Shown: positions 56,021 through 64,000 of the stretch, one piece after another | Layout: each line of letters begins with the position of its first letter | Numbering within the stretch: position 1 is the stretch's first letter | NCBI RefSeq assembly: GCF_003324485.1 | Contig: NZ_QODK01000001.1 | Location: 1,116,001 to 1,180,000, forward strand | From: Cohaesibacter intestini | GTDB lineage: Bacteria; Pseudomonadota; Alphaproteobacteria; Rhizobiales; Cohaesibacteraceae | DNA: 64,000 bases | Direction of reading: 5' to 3' | Translations under genes and position numbers: made by a program | The notes under the pieces: model-generated | Databases searched by the model: none | What the model saw: the letters and a program-made list of their open reading frames with translations, nothing else | Told to the model about the DNA's origin: nothing

Positions 56021-57694
56021 TCATTGTCCGTTGCGGAACTCATCGAGTGTCTTGACCGGGGTCAGGGCCTGCGGGTCGGTGATGATTTCGATCAGGGCCG
56101 GGCCGTCATGAGCCATGATGCGGGCAAAGGCATTGGCAAAATCTTCGGTTCTGGTGACGGTTTCTGCCAGTCCGCCCATGGCGCGGGCCATGGCAGCGAA
56201 GTCCGGGTTGGTGAGGCTGGTGCCGGACAGGCGGGCGGGATATTCGCGCTCCTGATGCATGCGGATGGTGCCATAGATACCATTGTTGACGACAATCACC
56301 TTGATCGGCGCGCCTTCTTGCGCGGCGGTGGCAAATTCCTGACAGGTCATCTGGAAACAGCCGTCGCCGGCAAAGCATATGACCGGTCGGTTCTTGTCGT
56401 GAATGGCGGCGGCGACGGCAGCGGGCAGACCATAGCCCATTGAGCCGGAGGTCGGGGCCAGCTGGGTACGCCAGCCGCGATAGGTGAGGAAGCGATGGGC
56501 CCATATGGCATAATTGCCTGCACCATTGGTGAAGATGGTTCCCTCTGGGGTGTTGGCGTCGATATGCTTCATCACCTCGGCCATTTGCATGTCGCCGGGG
56601 CTCTTGCGGGCCGGAATGGCGTGGAAGGCCTCAAAGCCCTGATGCGCCGCTCTTACCCAATCGATATCCATGATGTTGCGCACGGTGCCAAGCTGGCTGA
56701 GCATTTTGGCGGCGGTGGCATGGCGGGCGGCAATCGACAGGGTGGGGCTGAAGACGCGGCCGGGTTCTTCCGGGTCCGCATGGATGTGAATGAGGGTCTG
56801 CTTTGGCACCGGGATGTCGATCAGGGTATAGCCAGAGGTGGTCATTTCTCCCAGACGCGCCCCAAGCACCAGCAACAGATCGCTCTGTTTGATGCGTGCA
56901 GCCAGGGCCGGATCAATGCCGATGCCCACATGGCCCGCATAATTGGGGTGCGTGTTGGGGAAATAATCCTGACAGCGGAATGAGACCCCAACGGGAATGG
57001 CGTTGGCTTCGGCGAAGTCGGCCACCGCCTGTTTGGCCTCAGCCGACCAGCCACCGCCGCCAATGATCATGAAGGGGCGTTCGGAGGCTTTGAGCAGGGC
57101 TTTCAGCTCGGCCATAGCGTCGGGCGACGGAGCGCTGTCGGCGGGTTTGACCTTTGGCGGCAGGGCTTTGGGGGCTGGCACTTCTGTGGTCAGCATGTCT
57201 TCGGGCAGGGCCAGCACCACCGGGCCGGGGCGACCCGAAAGGGCGGTGCGATAGGCACGGGCGATGAATTCGGGCATGCGGGCGGGGTCGTCGATCTGGG
57301 CGACCCATTTGGCCATCTGGCCGAACATGCGGCGATAATCGATTTCCTGAAAGGCCTCGCGCTCGATCTGGTCGCTGGCGACCTGACCGATGAACAGGAT
57401 CATCGGGGTCGAATCTTGAAAGGCGACGTGGACGCCAGCGCTGGCATTGGTCGCACCGGGGCCACGGGTGACCATGCAGAGGCCGACCTCGCCGGTCAGT
57501 TTGCCATGGGCTTCGGCCATCATCGCTGCGCCGCCTTCCTGGCGGGCATTGACGAAATGCAGCGTTGGCGCGTCATGCAGTGCGTCCAGCACCGCCAGAT
57601 AACTTTCGCCCGGCACGCCATAGATGGTGGAGGCACCTTGGGCGACAAGGCTGTCGACAAGAAGGGTGGCGCCTGTGATTTTGCGGTTGCTCAT
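56021..57694 (-). CDS. Thiamine-diphosphate-dependent enzyme, acetolactate synthase-like
   Basis: A 557-residue ThDP enzyme of the IlvB/benzoylformate decarboxylase group. N-terminal PYR domain holds Glu53 (RQEGGAAMMAE), the ThDP-activating residue; the C-terminal domain holds the ThDP motif GDGCFQMTCQEF to VVNN. The substrate is not evident: there is no IlvN-type regulatory subunit nearby, so it is probably not housekeeping acetolactate synthase, and the motif set does not read as oxalyl-CoA decarboxylase. The ATG at 57694 has GAGG 9 nt upstream. It is last in the gcdH operon. Confidence 0.8.
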   Translation of the reverse strand: MSNRKITGATLLVDSLVAQGASTIYGVPGESYLAVLDALHDAPTLHFVNARQEGGAAMMAEAHGKLTGEVGLCMVTRGPGATNASAGVHVAFQDSTPMILFIGQVASDQIEREAFQEIDYRRMFGQMAKWVAQIDDPARMPEFIARAYRTALSGRPGPVVLALPEDMLTTEVPAPKALPPKVKPADSAPSPDAMAELKALLKASERPFMIIGGGGWSAEAKQAVADFAEANAIPVGVSFRCQDYFPNTHPNYAGHVGIGIDPALAARIKQSDLLLVLGARLGEMTTSGYTLIDIPVPKQTLIHIHADPEEPGRVFSPTLSIAARHATAAKMLSQLGTVRNIMDIDWVRAAHQGFEAFHAIPARKSPGDMQMAEVMKHIDANTPEGTIFTNGAGNYAIWAHRFLTYRGWRTQLAPTSGSMGYGLPAAVAAAIHDKNRPVICFAGDGCFQMTCQEFATAAQEGAPIKVIVVNNGIYGTIRMHQEREYPARLSGTSLTNPDFAAMARAMGGLAETVTRTEDFANAFARIMAHDGPALIEIITDPQALTPVKTLDEFRNGQ

Positions 57695-57731
57695 GGCTTT
57701 CATCCTCAAGGATCGGTCGATCCTGATTGGG

Positions 57732-58967
57732 TTATTCGTTAGTTTCGACGATCTGACGGGCGATCAGATCTTCAATTTCTCTCTCATTAAGCCCCAGATC
57801 GCGGGTCAGCACATCGCGGCTATGTTCGCCCAGAAAAGGCGGGGCGATGTCATAGCGCACCGGGGTTTTGCTCAGTTTGATCGGGTTGCCGACACCGGGC
57901 AGGCGGGCGCCGTCAGGGCGTTGAAGCTCAACCTGCATGCCGCGATGCTGGACCTGCGGCTCGGCAAAGACCCGGTCGAGCGTGTTGATCGGGCCACAGG
58001 GGATGCCTTCGCGGCCAAACAGAGCGAGCCAATCGTCGATGGTGCGATCCACCGTGATGGCCGAGATTTTGGCGGTCAGAATATCGCGATTTTCCACCCG
58101 GGCGCGGTTGGTGAGAAAGCGCTCATCCTCGGCCAAGCCAGCAAGGCCGGTCAGCTCGCAGAAGCGGGCAAACTGGCTGTCATTGCCAACCGCGAGGATG
58201 AAATGGCCGTCGCTCGCCGGGAAGGACTGATAAGGCATCAGGTTTGGATGGGCATTGCCCATCTGGGTCGGGGCCTTGCCGGTGATGAGATAATTGGTGG
58301 CCTGATTGGCGAGTGTTGCCACCTGCACATCAAGCAGAGCGAGGTCGATATGCTGGCCTTCGCCGCTGACCGCACGGTGATTGAGCGCAGCCAGAACCGA
58401 GATGGTGGCATAAAGGCCGGTCATCACATCAGCCAGTGCAACGCCAACCTTGACCGGGCCGCCGCCGGGGGTGCCCTGCGGTTGTCCGGTGACGCTCATC
58501 AGACCGCCCATGGCCTGGATCATGAAATCATACCCGGCGCGATGGGCGTCCGGCCCGGTCTGGCCAAAACCGGTGACCGAGCAATAGACCAGATCGGGCT
58601 TGATGGCTTTCAGACTTTCATAATCAAGGCCATATTTGGCAAGGCCGCCGACCTTGTAATTCTCGATCAGCACATCGCTGGTCTTAACCAGATCGCGGAT
58701 GATTTGCTGGCCTTCGGGGCTGGTAATGTCGAGGGCCAGCGAGCGCTTGTTGCGATTGCAACAGGCGAAATAGGCGGCGTCATGGCTCGCGTCCCCCATG
58801 GCGTCGGGCAGAAAGGGCGGGCCCCAGCCTCTGGTGTCGTCGCCCTTGCCGGGGCGTTCAATTTTGATGATATCGGCACCGAGATCCCCGAGGATCTGAC
58901 TGGCCCAAGGGCCAGCCAGAATGCGGGACAGATCGAGCAAACGAATATGCGACAGGGCTCCTGTCAT
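57732..58967 (-). CDS. Class III CoA-transferase (CaiB/BaiF family)
   Basis: A 411-residue CoA-transferase of the CaiB/BaiF (family III) type. The catalytic aspartate is probably Asp180 in GVALADVMTG; the N-terminal LLDLSRILAGPWASQILGDLGADIIKIE block is the CoA-site signature. Placed directly after glutaryl-CoA dehydrogenase, it is a candidate succinyl-CoA:glutarate CoA-transferase; that is context only. ATG 58965-58967 has GGAGGAG a few bases upstream. Confidence 0.87.
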   Translation of the reverse strand: MTGALSHIRLLDLSRILAGPWASQILGDLGADIIKIERPGKGDDTRGWGPPFLPDAMGDASHDAAYFACCNRNKRSLALDITSPEGQQIIRDLVKTSDVLIENYKVGGLAKYGLDYESLKAIKPDLVYCSVTGFGQTGPDAHRAGYDFMIQAMGGLMSVTGQPQGTPGGGPVKVGVALADVMTGLYATISVLAALNHRAVSGEGQHIDLALLDVQVATLANQATNYLITGKAPTQMGNAHPNLMPYQSFPASDGHFILAVGNDSQFARFCELTGLAGLAEDERFLTNRARVENRDILTAKISAITVDRTIDDWLALFGREGIPCGPINTLDRVFAEPQVQHRGMQVELQRPDGARLPGVGNPIKLSKTPVRYDIAPPFLGEHSRDVLTRDLGLNEREIEDLIARQIVETNE

Positions 58968-59041
58968 GGACGAACTCCTCCTCACCGTCCAAAGCAGACT
59001 ATTTCTTCAGGTCAGGTCTTGTGCCTGACTCGCTCTATGGC

Positions 59042-60229
59042 TCAGAAGAATGCCTGCAGGCCGGTCTGGGCACGGCCCAGAATCAGCGCATGGATATCGT
59101 GGGTGCCTTCATAGGTGTTGACGGTTTCCAGATTGACCATGTGGCGGATCACGTGGAATTCGTCGGAAATGCCGTTGCCGCCATGCATGTCACGGGCGAG
59201 CCGGGCAATATGCAAGGCCTTGCCGCAGTTGTTGCGCTTGATCAGCGAGACATTCTCGACCGGGCAATTGCCTTCATCCATCAGGCGACCAACGCGCAGA
59301 GCGGCTTGCAGGCCAAGGGTGATTTCGGTCTGCATGTCGGCCAGTTTCAGCTGGACAAGCTGGGTCTGGGCCAATGGGCGGCCAAACTGGGTGCGGTCAA
59401 GGGTATATTGGCGCGAGGCATGCCAGCAGAATTCTGCTGCGCCAATCACGCCCCATGCGATGCCATAGCGTGCCTTGTTGAGGCAGCCGAACGGACCGGC
59501 AAGCCCTTGCACCTTGGGCAGCAGATTCTCGTCTGGCACAAAGGCATTGTCGAGGACGATCTCGCCGGTGATAGAGCCACGCAAGCTCATTTTGCCTTCG
59601 ATCTTTGGCGCGGAATAGCCTTCGGTGCTGGCTTCGACGATGAAGCCTTTGATCTTGCCGTCATGGGCGTCGGACTTGGCCCAGACGATGGCAATGTCGG
59701 CGATCGGGCTGTTGGTGATCCACATTTTGGCACCGGTCAGGCGATAGCCGCCATCGACCTTGGTGGCGCGGGTGATCATCGACGCCGGGTCGGAGCCGTG
59801 GTTGGGTTCGGTCAGGCCAAAGCAGCCGATCAGTTCGCCGGTGGCGAGCTTGGGCAGATACTTCTTCTTCTGCTCTTCGGTGCCATAGGCGTCAATCGGA
59901 TGCATGACGAGAGAAGACTGCACCGACATGGCGGAGCGATAGCCCGAATCAACCCGTTCGATCTCGCGGGCAATCAGGCCATAGGCGACATGGCTGACGC
60001 CAGCCCCGCCATATTCTTCGGCAATGGTTGGGCCGAGGAACCCGACTTCGCCCAACTCGCGCATGATGTCGATGTCGAAGGTCTCGTTGCGGTTGGCTTC
60101 CAGAATGCGCGGCATCAGCTTGTCGTCACAGAAGGCGCGGGCGGCATCGGTGATCATCCGCTCGTCTTCGTCCAGCTGGTCGCGGAAATGGAAGGGATCA
60201 TCCCAGGTGAATTGCGGTTTGGCACACAT
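59042..60229 (-). CDS. gcdH: Glutaryl-CoA dehydrogenase
   Basis: A 395-residue acyl-CoA dehydrogenase oxidizing and decarboxylating glutaryl-CoA to crotonyl-CoA, in lysine and glutarate breakdown. The catalytic base is Glu374 in [16 protein letters not shown], typical of Gcd[17 protein letters not shown] and [13 protein letters not shown] are family blocks. ATG 60227-60229 has AAGGAG about 9 nt upstream; the longer in-frame start at 60280 adds unrelated residues. It leads an operon with the CoA-transferase and the ThDP enzyme. Confidence 0.93.
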   Translation of the reverse strand: MCAKPQFTWDDPFHFRDQLDEDERMITDAARAFCDDKLMPRILEANRNETFDIDIMRELGEVGFLGPTIAEEYGGAGVSHVAYGLIAREIERVDSGYRSAMSVQSSLVMHPIDAYGTEEQKKKYLPKLATGELIGCFGLTEPNHGSDPASMITRATKVDGGYRLTGAKMWITNSPIADIAIVWAKSDAHDGKIKGFIVEASTEGYSAPKIEGKMSLRGSITGEIVLDNAFVPDENLLPKVQGLAGPFGCLNKARYGIAWGVIGAAEFCWHASRQYTLDRTQFGRPLAQTQLVQLKLADMQTEITLGLQAALRVGRLMDEGNCPVENVSLIKRNNCGKALHIARLARDMHGGNGISDEFHVIRHMVNLETVNTYEGTHDIHALILGRAQTGLQAFF

Positions 60230-60652
60230 ATGAGCCGGCTCCTTGACTGGCAGCCTTTTTGCTCCGCCAAAAACCGGCAAGGAGAAAGACTGTGTTTCCT
60301 AAAATATCGCACGATGTCTCATTGGTGGGAGCATCCCATCAGGGGGTGGTCCGTAGGGCATCGCCTTGTGCAGAGCTTATCGCGGACAGACGGATCTGGC
60401 GACCATCGCTTGGGCCTTGGGTGGCAATCTTGCTTCTTCGTGGCGATTGTTCACATCCAAGGGCGGGGTGCAGGTGTCTGTCCGGTTCTCTTTGGGGGTT
60501 ATCCTAGTGGGGCCATGCCTATCCGAGAAGCGATGAATATTCAAAAGCACATGAGCTTTGCTCATGACTTCGTGGAAAATTTGCGGCAAAAACGGGCTTT
60601 TGCATGAAGGATGGTTATCCCCTGCGTCGGAAGGACGCGCTTTCACTTGCCT
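60230..60652. other. Intergenic region upstream of gcdH
   Basis: A 423-nt gap after the LysR-type gene and before gcdH, presumably carrying the gcdH promoter. Open frames here lack recognisable content. A tandem 10-bp repeat, TTCACTTGCC twice (60642-60661), straddles the stop codon of the LysR gene. Confidence 0.4.
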
Positions 60653-61579
60653 TCACTTGCCTTCATAGGCCTTCAGCATCTGCTTCTTGGTGGTCAGTGC
60701 CTCACGCATGACCCACGTGCGGAAGGTTTGCAGATTCGGGTTGGCCCGTTTGGTTTGGGGATAGGCAAAATAGTAGTTGCCGTTCGATTGCACCGCCGTC
60801 TCATCCAGTGCCACCAGTTCGCCCGATGCCAGCTCTTCCTCGACCAACAGGCGCGGCAGGATGGCAATGCCCATTTTGGCCGCTGCGGCGCGGATCACCA
60901 TATGAAAATGCTCGAAGCGTGGGCCGACATGGGGATTGGCATGGGTGAGGCCAGACTGGCTGAACCAGTGGGGCCAGATGGTGGGGCGCGATGAGGCTTG
61001 CAGCAGGGGATATTTGTGCAGAAGGGCGGTGAGGCCCAAGGCTTCTTTTTCCTTGAGCAGATCCGGATGCCCAAGCGGTATGATGAATTCCGGCATCAGA
61101 GCATCGGTCAGTGCGCCCGCCCACGTGGCGTCGCCAAAGTGAAAGGCGGCGTCGATATGCTGATCACTGAATTCGAACGGCGCGATCTTGGTGACGATAT
61201 GGATGAGAATTTCCGGGTGTGCGGTGGTGAATTTGTTCAGGCGCGGCACCAGCCAGCGCGCGCCCAGCGTTGGCAGACAGGCAATGGTCAGCTCTCCCCC
61301 CTGACCGCGATAGGCGAGCAGTTCAAGGGTCGCCGTCTCGATGTCCTGTAGCTTGGAGCGGATCTTGTCGGCATAAACGGCGCCAGCTTCGGTCAAGACC
61401 AGCCCCGCACCGGTGCGCTCGAACAGGCGAAGCCCGAGCAACTCTTCCATCGCCCGCATTTGGCGCGAAATGGCGCTTTGGGTGACGCCCAGTTCATTGG
61501 CCGCCTTGGTGAAGCTGAGATGGCGCGCAGCGGCCTCAAAGGCACGCAGGGCAGAGAGGGACGGCAGGTAATTGAACAT
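60653..61579 (-). CDS. LysR-family regulator (GcvA-like), candidate controller of gcdH
   Basis: A 308-residue LysR-type regulator with an N-terminal winged HTH (about 6-65; FTKAANELGVTQSAISRQMRAMEE) and a substrate-binding-like C-terminal domain. GcvA-type LysR proteins control amino-acid and glutarate breakdown genes; location upstream of gcdH on the same strand supports that role here, but this is inference. ATG 61577-61579 was chosen over the GTG two codons earlier. Confidence 0.87.
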   Translation of the reverse strand: MFNYLPSLSALRAFEAAARHLSFTKAANELGVTQSAISRQMRAMEELLGLRLFERTGAGLVLTEAGAVYADKIRSKLQDIETATLELLAYRGQGGELTIACLPTLGARWLVPRLNKFTTAHPEILIHIVTKIAPFEFSDQHIDAAFHFGDATWAGALTDALMPEFIIPLGHPDLLKEKEALGLTALLHKYPLLQASSRPTIWPHWFSQSGLTHANPHVGPRFEHFHMVIRAAAAKMGIAILPRLLVEEELASGELVALDETAVQSNGNYYFAYPQTKRANPNLQTFRTWVMREALTTKKQMLKAYEGK

Positions 61580-61881
61580 GGTCACACTCGCGGTTGGCCA
61601 TCTGGGGTGAAAAAGAGAATATCAGACCACGAAAATTAGGCGAAGTTATCCCAGTGGGCAAATGCTGCGTCTCTGTTTCTATTCTAAGCTATGGAAAAAT
61701 GATGCAAACTGCCCCATATTAGGTCTGCGCCAACAATCACAGGGCGCGGAGCGCTTCCATGTCGCGTCAGTGACGTCATGTCTGACGGATTGACCAAGAC
61801 AGTGGGCATGCATGACCAGATCTGCAAACCCGAAGGGCGCGTATCAAGAGATCCAAACCGAGAGCATTAGGTGACCCGATC
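61580..61881. promoter_or_regulatory. LysR/rirA divergent region with nested dyads
   Basis: A 302-nt gap between divergent regulators. CGTCAG-N11-CTGACG (61765-61787) encloses the palindrome TGACGTCA (61771-61778) and the overlapping CGTCAGTGACG (61765-61775). This may be an operator for either regulator. No gene is visible here. Confidence 0.4.
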
Positions 61882-62349
61882 ATGAGACTGACCCAACAGG
61901 CCAATTACTCTGTCCGTATTCTGATGTATTGCGCCGCCAAGAAAGGCGAGTTTGCCAAGGTGAGCGAAATTGCCCGGGTCTATGACATCTCGGAATATCA
62001 TCTGTTCAAGATCCTGCCAATTCTGGTGTCGAACGGGTTCATCACCACACATCGGGGCCGCAATGGTGGCCTGAAGCTGGCGAAAGACCCGGCTGATATC
62101 ACCCTAGGCCAGATCATCCGGGCGGCGGAAGAGAATTTCCATCTCGCCGACTGTTTCGATGAAGGCAGCTATGATTGCCCGCTTCTTTCGATGTGCGACT
62201 TCAACCATGCGCTCAATGATGCGCTGGAATCCTTCCTGAAAGCACTCGACAAATACACTTTGGCTGATCTGACCCAGAAAGAAGGCGACATGCGCAATCT
62301 GCTCGATATTGCCGAGCCAAAGCCTGTGGCCACAGCTGCGGCCAACTGA
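61882..62349 (+). CDS. rirA: Rrf2-family iron regulator, RirA type
   Basis: A 155-residue Rrf2-family winged-helix regulator with an iron-sulfur site. The three cysteines Cys91, Cys99 and Cys105 (ADCF, DCPLLSMC) have the spacing of RirA, not the Cys91/96/102 of NsrR. RirA represses iron uptake and activates iron use when iron is plentiful in rhizobial-type bacteria. The start MRLTQQANYSVRILMYCA is family-typical. An intrinsic terminator follows 27 nt downstream. Confidence 0.88.
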   Translation: MRLTQQANYSVRILMYCAAKKGEFAKVSEIARVYDISEYHLFKILPILVSNGFITTHRGRNGGLKLAKDPADITLGQIIRAAEENFHLADCFDEGSYDCPLLSMCDFNHALNDALESFLKALDKYTLADLTQKEGDMRNLLDIAEPKPVATAAAN

Positions 62350-62375
62350 GTTGCACGGGACAATTTGAGGTATGG

Positions 62376-62410
62376 AAAGGCCGGTTGGGATGTCACCAAC
62401 CGGCCTTTTT
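62376..62410. terminator. Bidirectional intrinsic terminator after rirA
   Basis: A perfect 13-bp stem AAAGGCCGGTTGG / CCAACCGGCCTTT with a 7-nt loop and TTTTT tail. The converging bdhA-like gene can use it from the other strand. Confidence 0.9.
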
Positions 62411-62431
62411 GATTATCAGTGGGTGACTGGC

Positions 62432-63244
62432 TTATTTTGCGGTCCAGCCGCCATCCATCGAAATGGTGGTGCCGGTGATGGAGGCCGCCGAATCACTGGC
62501 AAGATACAGCGCCAGATCGGCCACCTGCTCGATGGTGACAAATTCCTTGGTTGGCTGGGCCAATAGCAACACGTCGCGCTTCACTTCTTCTTCGGTCATG
62601 TTGCGGGCTTTCATCGTGTCGGGGATCTGGCGCTCTACCAGCGGGGTCCAGACATAGCCCGGTGCAATGGCATTGACCGTGATGCCTTGTTCGGCCACTT
62701 CCAGCGCGACGGTTTTGGTAAGTCCCGCAACACCGTGCTTGGCAGCGACATAGGCCGATTTGTAGGGGGAGGCGACGAGCGAATGGGCCGACGAGATATT
62801 GATGATCCGGCCTTTGCCCTTCTGTTTCATCTTCGGCAGGGCGGCACGGATGGTGTGGAAGTTGGAGCTGAGATTGATAGCGATGATGGCATCCCACTGG
62901 TTGATCGGGAACTTTTCGATCGGTGAGACATGCTGGATGCCTGCATTATTGACCAGAATGTCAATCATGCCGAACTCGTCTTCGGTCACTTGAATGCTGT
63001 GCTTGATGGCTTCCGGGTCAAGCATGTTTGCCGCGCTGTAGATGGCGCGCACGCCAAAGTCCTGTTCAATCGATAGGCGGGCCTGCTCGATCTCGTTGGC
63101 ATCGCCAAGGCCATTGATCACCACATTGGCTCCCTGGCTGGCAAAGGCCCGGGCAACGCCAAGTCCGATGCCACTGGTCGATCCGGTGATGAAGGCGGTC
63201 TGTCCCTGATGCGCGCCTTGATGCGGCTTGGTGTTGGTTGTCAT
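62432..63244 (-). CDS. bdhA: 3-hydroxybutyrate dehydrogenase-like SDR
   Basis: A 270-residue classical short-chain dehydrogenase, best matched to D-3-hydroxybutyrate dehydrogenase. The cofactor loop is TGSTSGIGLG (20-29), with the NNAGIQHVSPIE block typical of BdhA, and active-site Ser152, Tyr165, Lys169 (SAYVAAK). It oxidizes 3-hydroxybutyrate to acetoacetate with NAD. ATG 63242-63244 follows GAGGAGAG; a longer in-frame start at 63493 is inconsistent with the family. Another SDR substrate remains possible. Confidence 0.87.
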   Translation of the reverse strand: MTTNTKPHQGAHQGQTAFITGSTSGIGLGVARAFASQGANVVINGLGDANEIEQARLSIEQDFGVRAIYSAANMLDPEAIKHSIQVTEDEFGMIDILVNNAGIQHVSPIEKFPINQWDAIIAINLSSNFHTIRAALPKMKQKGKGRIINISSAHSLVASPYKSAYVAAKHGVAGLTKTVALEVAEQGITVNAIAPGYVWTPLVERQIPDTMKARNMTEEEVKRDVLLLAQPTKEFVTIEQVADLALYLASDSAASITGTTISMDGGWTAK

Positions 63245-63492
63245 CTCTCTCTCCTCTTGCAGCTCCGGTCCATCTGTCTGGGCAGGGTGACCGTATGCCA
63301 TCTTTTCTGATCTGCCATAAAGTTGATATGCCGGGCTTTGATCTCCAGTTATGGTGGCATGGTCCTTTGCCGGGCAGCTTAATTGCCTCGCAAGGCTTGG
63401 CAAGGGTCTATGGTTGTGCATAGTTCGAAAGTGCAGTGCATCATCATGAGGGGCTGGATTATCATCAGCGGGCGGGAAGAAGGAGTGTGGCA

Positions 63493-63996
63493 ATGATCGA
63501 ACTGGAAGACCATGACCACAGTCATTGTGTCAGCCAGATGCTGGGGGCTGCGGAAAAACTCTGCAAAGAGCGGGGCCTGAGACTGACCGATCAGCGCAAG
63601 GCCGTGCTGGAAGTGCTCTGTTCCAGTCATGTGCCTGCCAGCGCCTATGACATTCTTGATCGCCTCAATCGGGTGCGCAAGGAGAAGAGCGAGACAATGC
63701 TTGCCCCGATCTCGATCTATCGGGCGCTCGAGTTCCTGATGGAGCATGGCATCATTCATCGGATCGAAAGCCGCAATGCTTATGTCGCCTGTACCCATTG
63801 CATTGAAGGGCACCGGGACGTGATCATCTTCCTTTTGTGTGATGATTGTGGTCGGGCTGCGGAATTCCAGTCGGAAAGCCTGAGCGGTCTGATCGATACA
63901 ATTGCGGCAACAGCCCACTTTACTCCCAATGCGCCGGTGCTGGAAATCCGGGGCATCTGTTCCGATTGCCGTGGTTTTGTCGGGGCCGAAGACTGA
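63493..63996 (+). CDS. Fur-family zinc regulator (Zur-like)
   Basis: A 167-residue Fur-family repressor. The winged HTH (about 30-90, LRLTDQRKAVLEVL) is followed by a dimerization domain with paired structural-zinc cysteines Cys116/Cys119 (LLCDDCG) and Cys156/Cys159 (GICSDCRG). Cys100/Cys103 and a His-rich N-terminus (DHDHSH) may contribute to metal sensing, which with the overall pattern favours Zur over Fur or Mur. AAGGAG lies 9 nt before ATG 63493. The gene appears complete; the window ends 4 nt later. Confidence 0.82.
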   Translation: MIELEDHDHSHCVSQMLGAAEKLCKERGLRLTDQRKAVLEVLCSSHVPASAYDILDRLNRVRKEKSETMLAPISIYRALEFLMEHGIIHRIESRNAYVACTHCIEGHRDVIIFLLCDDCGRAAEFQSESLSGLIDTIAATAHFTPNAPVLEIRGICSDCRGFVGAED

Positions 63997-64000
63997 GACT

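Noticed and set aside
56021..58967. CoA-transferase plus ThDP enzyme read as formyl-CoA transferase/oxalyl-CoA decarboxylase
   Set aside because: The ThDP protein has an acetolactate-synthase-like N-terminus rather than the oxalyl-CoA decarboxylase type, and gcdH in the same operon points to glutarate.
59021..60607. 528-residue plus-strand open frame across gcdH
   Set aside because: It is a shadow of gcdH. Other long antisense frames (35553-36974, 52927-54111, 57624-59114, 30566-31759, 47729-48760) were rejected likewise.
61882..62349. NsrR or IscR
   Set aside because: Cysteine spacing 91/99/105 fits RirA better than the NsrR or IscR patterns.
1..64000. tRNA genes, CRISPR arrays, insertion sequences, prophage
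   Set aside because: None was recognised by reading; no transposase, integrase, repeat array or tRNA-like clover sequence was seen.

Overview
The window looks like chromosomal DNA of a marine-type alphaproteobacterium, probably order Hyphomicrobiales (Rhizobiales). This rests on a RirA-type Rrf2 iron regulator with three cysteines at 91/99/105, a persulfide-sensing SoxR/SqrR-type ArsR repressor, a monomeric isocitrate dehydrogenase, TAXI-family TRAP transport, and a Paracoccus-like sox gene order. A Cohaesibacter-like source is a guess only. I saw no IS elements, prophage, CRISPR arrays, tRNA or rRNA genes. Gene density is high and many genes overlap by 4 nt.

Layout. (1) 1-3.0 kb: end of moeA, a YjbQ-family gene, and a two-gene hydroxyproline unit (4-hydroxyproline 2-epimerase plus a DapA-fold deaminase candidate). 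(2) 3.4-6.7 kb: a three-gene operon with 4-nt overlaps (gmd, an Fcl/ColC-type epimerase-reductase, and a ColD-type dehydratase whose PLP lysine is replaced by histidine). This predicts GDP-L-colitose, a 3,6-dideoxysugar for surface polysaccharide. (3) 6.7-15.7 kb: semialdehyde dehydrogenase, a dCache chemoreceptor, monomeric icd, an alpha/beta hydrolase and a lone iolG.

(4) 15.8-31.6 kb: a complete thiosulfate-oxidation locus. soxS-soxR-soxT run leftward; soxVW-XYZ-AB-CD-EF, a DUF302 gene and a second YeeE/YedE transporter run rightward; two metallo-beta-lactamase-fold genes face them. SoxAX loads thiosulfate on the SoxY cysteine, SoxB hydrolyses sulfate off, SoxCD oxidises the sulfane, and SoxEF is a flavocytochrome. 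SoxV/W/S carry reductant to the periplasm. Exact or near ATTC-N8-GAAT boxes before soxV/soxS, soxX and soxB fit control by the cluster's own SoxR.

(5) 31.8-34.6 kb: a CHASE2-EAL c-di-GMP phosphodiesterase. (6) 34.8-42.3 kb: an RpiR-type regulator between a divergent aminotransferase/BKACE pair and a TAXI TRAP system with its UspA protein. This looks like an inducible catabolic module of unknown substrate, with a perfect 14-bp palindrome between the divergent arms. (7) 42.4-49.4 kb: mgsA, arginase, an AsmA-family gene, pgi. (8) 49.4-55.8 kb: a dipeptide-type ABC importer with an M20 hydrolase. (9) 56.0-61.6 kb: glutaryl-CoA dehydrogenase, class III CoA-transferase and a TPP enzyme, with an upstream LysR gene. 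(10) 61.9-64.0 kb: rirA, bdhA-like SDR, and a Zur-like Fur-family regulator.

Two substrate-binding-protein genes (TAXI TRAP and the peptide ABC system) are each followed by an intrinsic terminator before their permease genes. This is probably an attenuation device that makes more binding protein than membrane protein.
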